9,415 bases of DNA from JAENVT01 sp031412355 (GTDB lineage Bacteria > Actinomycetota > Acidimicrobiia > Acidimicrobiales > Ilumatobacteraceae). The stretch lies in NCBI GenBank assembly GCA_031412355.1, contig JANOCR010000023.1, forward strand, positions 1 to 9,415, written 5' to 3'. The notes beneath the pieces are model-generated. The model was not told the origin of the DNA. It did no database searches and saw only the letters and a list, made by a program, of their open reading frames with translations. Below are positions 5,880 to 9,415 of the stretch, one piece after another (position 1 is the first letter of the stretch; the number at the start of each line of letters is the position of its first letter). The translations under genes and the position numbers were made by a program.

Positions 5880-6989
5880 AGGCCGGCGGCGGCACCGTCT
5901 GCCACGAGCCGTCGGTCGCCGCGCTGGTGACCGCAGCGGCTACAAGCTCTTGGACCCGCGCACCGGTGGCGAAATCTGGCTCGACGCTTCGACCTTCGGC
6001 AATGGCGGTGACCCATTCGCGCGTCATCGCCTCGGTCCTGCGGAAGATGTGGCGATACGTGTCGTGCACTCGATCGCGCGGCGCGTCGCTCCATGCGCTG
6101 TCGGGGATGGTCAGCGGCCGGGCGGGACCGGTCTCGCCGGCGCGCAGACCGCGTACCTCCTGCACCGTGTCCCAATCGTTGACCGCGTGCAGCGTGCCAC
6201 CGCTTCCGTGCAGATCGAGCTCGTGGATCTGCCCGAACGGCGTGCCCTCCCAACAGACTGCGCTGACCTGCAACGTGACGACGCACCGCACGCGAAGCGC
6301 GCCAGGATCACCGCGCTGTCTTCCACCTGCTTGTACGTGCTGCCGTCGGGGCGCGGATCGCGCGGCACGAAGTTGTCGCGATGGGCGCTGACTGCGATGA
6401 CTTCGCCGAGGAACCATCGGGCCATGTCGAGCCAGTGCGAGCCGAGGTCACCAAGGATTCCCGAGCCTGCCTTGGCCTCGTCGAAGCGCCAGGCGTAGGT
6501 GCCGTCGCGTGCATAGCCGGCGAAGTAGCGCATGCTGAGGTGGTAGGGCTGGCCGACGTACCCGTCGACGATCAGTTGCTTGACGAACTGGTTCGTCGGC
6601 ATGAATCGGTAGGTGAACGGCACCATCGTTATCGCGTTGCGCTCGGCCGCGACCTCGGCCATCTTGTTTGCTTCGGCGACGGACAGGCCGAGCGGCTTCT
6701 CGCACAGCACCGGCATGTCGCGACTCAGCGCTGCCATCGTGATCTCGTAGTGCGTCTCGTTCGGAGTGGCAATCACCACCGCATCGATCTCGCCGCCGCC
6801 CAGCATGGAGACCCAATCGGTGTACACGTGCGGGATCGACCAGTCGTCGGCCACGGTCGTGGCACGCCCGCGGTCTCGGCCGCACACCGCGGTGATGCGC
6901 CCGATCGGGTGGTCGGCGAGCGCCGGTAGGTACATCGCCTCGGCCCACCAACTGGTGCCCACCAGTCCGACACGTACTTTGTCTCCCAT
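5878..6989 (-). pseudogene. Gfo/Idh/MocA-family oxidoreductase, interrupted by a -1 frameshift
   Basis: This family uses NAD(P) to oxidise or reduce sugars, cyclitols and related compounds. The N-terminal part from ATG 6989 shows a Rossmann start VGLVGTSWWAEAMYLPAL (7-24; GTSWWA replaces the usual GxGxxG), the EKP motif CEKPLG (96-101) and GDLGSHWLDMARW (180-192), which holds the catalytic-type Asp and His. After about residue 235 (ARFACG) the frame turns into arginine- and cysteine-rich nonsense ending at 6111. The family C-terminal half continues in another frame from about 6282 (VVTLQVSAVCWEG) to the TAG at 5878. Restoring one base near 6283, for example GCGTC back to GCGGTC, joins them into a normal 370-residue protein. 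No slippery sequence is seen, so this is a true mutation or a sequence error. The pirin gene lies 44 bases upstream on the same strand. Confidence 0.85.
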
Positions 6990-6995
6990 CGGGCC

Positions 6996-7001
6996 AGTCT
7001 G
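6996..7001 (-). promoter_or_regulatory. weak leaderless -10 for the oxidoreductase
   Basis: CAGACT lies exactly six bases before ATG 6989 and there is no Shine-Dalgarno sequence. It keeps the A at position 2 and T at position 6 of TANNNT but not the first T. The gene may instead be read through from pirin. Confidence 0.25.
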
Positions 7002-7033
7002 GCAGGGAGTGGTTGCGACGGGGGAGACGTGCG

Positions 7034-7891
7034 TCAGTCCGACGGGCTGCCGAATCGGCCGTGGTCGAAGTCGACGAAAGCCTGGCGCACTTCGTCGTCG
7101 GTGTTCATCACAAATGGTCCGTACCGGGCGACCGGTTCGCCGATGGGTTGACCGGTCAGCACGATGATCTCCGAACGTGGCAACAAACCGGTGAGGGTGA
7201 GTTCGTCACCCTCGATCACCGCGAGAGTGGCTTCGTCGACCTTCGTGTCGCCGATGCGGAACGCACCGGTCAACGGGTAGGCCAGCACCACGTGGCCTGC
7301 TGGCAACGCGGTCGCGACGATGGCGCCCTCGTCGAGGGTGACATGTGCGTACGAGATCGGGGTGCGCGTGCGCCCGGGACCGGACAGCCCGAACAGGTCA
7401 CCCGCGATCACTCGTACCGTCGCGCCCGGCCGCTGGTCGCGCGCGTTCTCCTCGGCACGCAGATCCTGGTAGGCCGGGGCAGTCATCTTCTGCGCCGCGG
7501 GCAGGTTTACCCAGAGCTGCAAACCATGAGTCCGACCACCACTCTGTTGCGCCGCGGCCGACGGGCCTTCCTTGTGCAGCACACCCGACCCGGCCGTCAT
7601 CCACTGTGTGTCGCCCGCACGTAGGTAGCCGTGATTGCCCAGCGAGTCGCGGTGCTCGAGGTCGCCCTCCAGCACATAGGTGACGGTCTCGAAGCCGCGG
7701 TGCGGGTGCCATGATGTGCCGGTTCCCTCGCCAGCGGCGAACTCGACGGGGCCCATGTGGTCGAACAGCAGGAACGGGTCGATGTAGGACAACGACGAGG
7801 TGGGGAACGGCCTGCGAACGACGAAGCCGTCGCCCTCGACGGCGCGCTCGGCTTGGATCAATCGCGTCACGGTTGTGGTGGAAGTTGACAT
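7034..7891 (-). CDS. pirin-family protein (cupin)
   Basis: Pirins are bicupin proteins with one metal site. Bacterial members include quercetin 2,3-dioxygenases and proteins with regulatory or redox roles, so the reaction here is not known. The 285-residue product has the complete N-terminal metal site: His62 and His64 in WHPHRGFETVTYVLEG, then His106 and Glu108 in GVLHKEG. The pirin C-terminal signature GEPVARYGPFVMNT (251-264) and a final DFDHGRFG (274-281) are both present. Length and motif order are normal. ATG 7891 has the best ribosome binding site of the window, AAAGGAG with a five-base spacing, preceded by a hairpin. It lies 48 bases after a small unknown gene and 44 before the broken oxidoreductase on the same strand, so the three could form one transcript. 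Confidence 0.95.
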   Translation of the reverse strand: MSTSTTTVTRLIQAERAVEGDGFVVRRPFPTSSLSYIDPFLLFDHMGPVEFAAGEGTGTSWHPHRGFETVTYVLEGDLEHRDSLGNHGYLRAGDTQWMTAGSGVLHKEGPSAAAQQSGGRTHGLQLWVNLPAAQKMTAPAYQDLRAEENARDQRPGATVRVIAGDLFGLSGPGRTRTPISYAHVTLDEGAIVATALPAGHVVLAYPLTGAFRIGDTKVDEATLAVIEGDELTLTGLLPRSEIIVLTGQPIGEPVARYGPFVMNTDDEVRQAFVDFDHGRFGSPSD

Positions 7892-7896
7892 GGTGG

Positions 7897-7918
7897 CTCC
7901 TTTGTTGTTCTCACAACA
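7897..7918 (-). promoter_or_regulatory. pirin ribosome binding site abutted by a GNRA-loop hairpin / operator-like repeat
   Basis: On the minus strand TGTTGT, GAGA and ACAACA (7918-7903) form a six-pair stem with a GAGA loop of the stable GNRA type, immediately followed by AAAGGAG (7903-7897), the pirin Shine-Dalgarno. As DNA it is a 6+6 inverted repeat that a repressor could bind. A possible -10, TACTTT (7936-7931), lies just upstream, so the repeat would be within the first bases of the transcript. Confidence 0.45.
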
Positions 7919-7939
7919 GTTACCACACCCAAAGTATTC

Positions 7940-8257
7940 CTACCGTTCGAGCAGGCGAATCCGCGACAGCGAGTGCACCCGAGAGCCGTCGATGTCGGAA
8001 CGAAGTGCCGCCCACGCCGCCTCGATCGTGGCGCCCGTTGCCGAGGCAACCGTCATGGTCCCGTCAAATCGCTCGGCCTCGGCGATCCAGACCGCTTGCA
8101 CCTCGACCAAGCGCCCGTTGCGACCGCGGAGGTGGTTCTCGCGGTAGTCCAGCATCGTGCGCCAACCGGCCCGCTCGAGCGCACGGCGATCGACCGGTTC
8201 GATGAATTCACCGTGACGTCGAGGTCGCAGCGCCGGATCCCGCATGTTGATCGCCAT
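7940..8257 (-). CDS. small hypothetical protein, 105 residues
   Basis: I do not recognise this product. It is 105 residues, without a signal peptide, membrane segment or cysteine. The first half is basic (DPALRPRRHGEF, ERAGWRTMLDYRENHLRGRNGR); the middle, LVEVQAVWIAEAERFDGTMTVASA (50-73), has the alternating pattern of beta strands; and a short helix follows (TIEAAWAALRSDI, 77-89). It is likely a small soluble alpha/beta protein. The coding case rests on plausible protein character, the lack of any competing gene, and CACAAT exactly six bases before ATG 8257, matching the leaderless pattern of its neighbours. It is divergent from the RidA gene and precedes pirin by 48 bases on the same strand. 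A start at Met5 is possible. Confidence 0.65.
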   Translation of the reverse strand: MAINMRDPALRPRRHGEFIEPVDRRALERAGWRTMLDYRENHLRGRNGRLVEVQAVWIAEAERFDGTMTVASATGATIEAAWAALRSDIDGSRVHSLSRIRLLER

Positions 8258-8263
8258 GCGACC

Positions 8264-8269
8264 ATTGTG
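8264..8269 (-). promoter_or_regulatory. candidate leaderless -10 for the small hypothetical gene
   Basis: CACAAT on the minus strand ends six bases before the ATG at 8257, with no ribosome binding site between. It matches TANNNT at all fixed positions except the first. Confidence 0.3.
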
Positions 8270-8335
8270 TACGACAGGCCCTGTGGATCATCAGTGCCAA
8301 CTACCTGTGGATTCGCTGGGGATATTCCGAGGGCC

Positions 8336-8350
8336 CGCGTACGCGAGACT
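8336..8350 (+). promoter_or_regulatory. palindrome and weak leaderless -10 upstream of the RidA gene
   Basis: CGCGTACGCG (8336-8345) is a perfect ten-base palindrome. It runs into GAGACT (8345-8350), which is exactly six bases before ATG 8357 and keeps A2 and T6 of TANNNT. A protein bound to the palindrome would block the promoter. Both elements are short and GC-rich, so chance is possible. Confidence 0.3.
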
Positions 8351-8356
8351 GGTTGG

Positions 8357-8821
8357 ATGTCCGCTGAAGCACGTCTCGCCGAGCTCGGAATCGAGCTACC
8401 CACACTGATGACACCCGCCGGCTTGTACCGCAGTTCAGTTCGCGTCGGCGACCTGATCTTCCTGTCGGGCGCCGCCCCGGTACGACCAGACGGCAGCTTG
8501 GTACTGGGCAAGGTGGGCGGCACGATCGACCTCGAAACTGCACGGCACGCGGCCAGGCTGGTCGGTTTGCAGTTGCTCGCGGCATTGCAGGCCGAGCTCG
8601 GTTCGCTCGATGCGGTGTCACAGGTCGTCAAGTTGTTGGGCATGGTCAACTGTGCGCCCGGGTTCAACAACACCCCCGGCGTCATCGATGGCTGTTCGGA
8701 GCTGTTCATCGAGGTGTTCGGCGAGGCCGGTCGCAGTGCGCGCAGCGCGGTTGGCATGGCCGAGCTGCCATTTGACCTCGCCGTCGAAATCGAGGCCATC
8801 GTGCACGTTCACGCCGACTGA
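8357..8821 (+). CDS. RidA/YjgF-family protein (longer ~155-residue subgroup)
   Basis: RidA proteins hydrolyse reactive enamine/imine intermediates released by PLP enzymes. Several subgroups have other or unknown roles. The 154-residue product starts ARLAELGIELPT and continues VRVGDLIFLSG (28-38), VVKLLGMVNCAPGFNNTP (90-107), and RSARSAVGMAELPFDLAVEIEAIV (126-149, quoted here as the family end block). Arg129 in ARSAVG occupies the place of the catalytic arginine that binds the substrate carboxylate in RidA. It belongs to the longer subgroup with the GIELP start, not the roughly 128-residue RidA proper, so deaminase activity is not assured. The frame is open upstream to 7973, but that part is antisense to the small hypothetical gene; ATG 8357 gives the family N-terminus. 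A PLP enzyme that could generate its substrate lies in the same window but far away. Its stop is seven bases from that of the convergent Hcp-like gene. Confidence 0.92.
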   Translation: MSAEARLAELGIELPTLMTPAGLYRSSVRVGDLIFLSGAAPVRPDGSLVLGKVGGTIDLETARHAARLVGLQLLAALQAELGSLDAVSQVVKLLGMVNCAPGFNNTPGVIDGCSELFIEVFGEAGRSARSAVGMAELPFDLAVEIEAIVHVHAD

Positions 8822-8828
8822 CTGCGGG

Positions 8829-9308
8829 CTAGAACTCCTTGTTCTGCTTGACGTCCCACCCCGCATGCACCGCAACTCCGAGGGCGCCGGTGGCTTTCTG
8901 TGGCCTGTAGTCGATCTGCACCTTCCCAAATCGCAGCGACACCTCATCCAGGGGCACGTCACCGGCCGAGGTGCTGACGTGGTACGCAGTCACGATCACA
9001 TCGGTGAAGGTCAGCTTGAAGTACTCCTGCTGCGCGTTGCCGGCGCGGCGGCCGGCCAGCACGGCGCTCTTCACATGCTTGCCGTTGGCGCACAACAGCA
9101 TCAGCTTCGGTGACGCAGTGCCGGTGAGCGCGGTGAAGTGGAAGTCCTCGATCTGCACCTTGCCGGCGGCCGCTCCACCCGCGGAACCGGGCGGGGGAGT
9201 GCTGCTGGTTTCGCCCCATGAGAACGAGATGACGTCGATCTCGTTGGGATGGTGTGCGTCGTGGCTGTCGCCGGGAACCGTGTCGATCTTCAGGAAGTAG
9301 TCGACCAT
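8829..9308 (-). CDS. Hcp1-family protein (type VI secretion tube-like)
   Basis: Hcp proteins form hexameric rings that stack into the inner tube of type VI secretion systems; homologues also occur in bacteria with no such system, where their role is unknown. The 159-residue product matches the family along its length: VDYFLKIDTVPGDS (2-15), EIDVISFSWGE (23-33), a Gly/Ala/Pro-rich loop (37-49), GKVQIEDFHFT (49-59), ASPKLMLLCANGKHVKSAVL split over 65-84, the QQEYFKLTFTDVIVTAY strand pair (93-109) and FGKVQIDYRPQKATG (127-141). No signal peptide is seen. ATG 9308 is preferred because TAGCCT lies exactly six bases before it; GTG 9311 would add one residue. No other secretion gene is in the window. 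Confidence 0.88.
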   Translation of the reverse strand: MVDYFLKIDTVPGDSHDAHHPNEIDVISFSWGETSSTPPPGSAGGAAAGKVQIEDFHFTALTGTASPKLMLLCANGKHVKSAVLAGRRAGNAQQEYFKLTFTDVIVTAYHVSTSAGDVPLDEVSLRFGKVQIDYRPQKATGALGVAVHAGWDVKQNKEF

Positions 9309-9314
9309 CACCCG

Positions 9315-9320
9315 AGGCTA
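9315..9320 (-). promoter_or_regulatory. candidate leaderless -10 for the Hcp-like gene
   Basis: TAGCCT on the minus strand fits TANNNT and ends six bases before ATG 9308, supporting that start over GTG 9311. No Shine-Dalgarno sequence is seen. Confidence 0.4.
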
Positions 9321-9347
9321 ACGCACCCACCGGACCGCGAGATTGAC

Positions 9348-9353
9348 TAGAGT
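9348..9353 (+). promoter_or_regulatory. candidate leaderless -10 for the gene at the right edge
   Basis: TAGAGT fits TANNNT and ends exactly six bases before ATG 9360, so the A of the start codon would be the first transcribed base. The gap between this gene and the divergent Hcp-like gene is only 51 bases, with both -10 boxes inside it. Confidence 0.45.
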
Positions 9354-9359
9354 TTCGTC

Positions 9360-9415
9360 ATGACGAATGTGGCCGATGAACAGCCGCCGCAGCGGTCGCG
9401 GTGCAGGTGGTGCCG
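9360..9415 (+). CDS. start of a gene with a CxxC motif, cut by the window edge
   Basis: Eighteen codons are visible before the window ends: a polar start (MTNVADEQPPQRS) followed by RCRWC. A CxxC with tryptophan between the cysteines suggests a zinc-binding knuckle. Actinobacteria have many small proteins starting this way, with a second cysteine pair further on, but the rest of this one is outside the window and I make no functional call. The start is supported by TAGAGT six bases upstream and by the absence of any other gene in the 51-base gap to the Hcp-like gene. Confidence 0.5.
   Translation, partial: MTNVADEQPPQRSRCRWC

Noticed and set aside
6270..6295. Programmed ribosomal frameshift in the oxidoreductase gene
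   Set aside because: No heptameric slippery run or following strong structure is seen, and this family does not use frameshifting; mutation or sequence error is simpler.
8280..8312. Two TGTGGAT sequences resembling DnaA boxes, possible replication origin
   Set aside because: The matches are partial, only two copies are present, and no dnaA, dnaN or AT-rich unwinding region is nearby.
7973..8356. Upstream extension of the RidA frame
   Set aside because: Antisense to the small hypothetical gene and without family similarity; RidA homology begins at ATG 8357.
8053..8799. Minus-strand open frame of 248 codons opposite RidA
   Set aside because: Ser/Pro/Arg-rich shadow of the RidA gene and the preceding gap.
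1..9415. tRNA genes, CRISPR arrays, insertion sequences or prophage genes
   Set aside because: No cloverleaf-like segment, regularly spaced repeat, transposase or integrase motif was found in the read-through of either strand.

Overview
The window is a gene-dense, GC-rich stretch (about 60-65% G+C by eye) with eleven protein-coding genes plus the first codons of a twelfth. It contains no RNA gene, mobile element or CRISPR array that I can see. A WhiB-family Fe-S regulator places it in the Actinomycetota. Many start codons sit about six bases after a TANNNT-like -10 with no Shine-Dalgarno, the leaderless architecture common in that phylum. The gene types suggest an Acidimicrobiia-like lineage; that narrower placement is inference, not proof.

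Layout. (1) 27-1357, plus strand: a gamma-carbonic-anhydrase-like hexapeptide protein whose stop overlaps the start of a PrmA-type L11 methyltransferase. (2) 1364-2738, minus strand: whiB, followed by a phosphotransferase-fold (APH-like) kinase that appears to have its own leaderless promoter. The whiB promoter has a 17-bp spacer and an inverted repeat across its -10. (3) 2866-4927, minus strand: a two-gene unit of a clavaminate-synthase-like Fe(II)/2-oxoglutarate amino-acid oxygenase and, 16 bases on, a threonine-aldolase-family PLP enzyme. (4) 5032-5874, plus strand: a divergent RpiR-family regulator. The 104-base gap between regulator and oxygenase holds a perfect 7+7 inverted repeat with candidate -10 boxes for both directions in its spacer. 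(5) 5878-6989, minus strand: a Gfo/Idh/MocA oxidoreductase broken by a single-base frameshift near 6283. Upstream of it on the same strand are a pirin (7034-7891) and a small unknown gene (7940-8257). (6) 8357-8821, plus strand: a RidA-family protein. (7) 8829-9308, minus strand: an orphan Hcp-like protein. (8) 9360 to the right edge, plus strand: the start of a gene with a CxxC motif.

The most interesting system is regions 3 and 4. The oxygenase family hydroxylates free amino acids, often at the beta carbon. The aldolase family cleaves beta-hydroxy-alpha-amino acids to glycine plus an aldehyde. Placed head to tail, with a divergent regulator and a shared operator-like palindrome, they suggest a regulated two-step pathway that removes the side chain of an amino acid. 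This is a hypothesis from family knowledge and gene order; the substrate is unknown.

Other points worth a second look are the Hcp-like protein with no visible secretion-system genes, the kinase lacking the usual catalytic-loop histidine, the shifted metal-ligand pattern in the carbonic-anhydrase-like protein, a GNRA-loop hairpin abutting the pirin ribosome binding site, and recurring leaderless promoter geometry.
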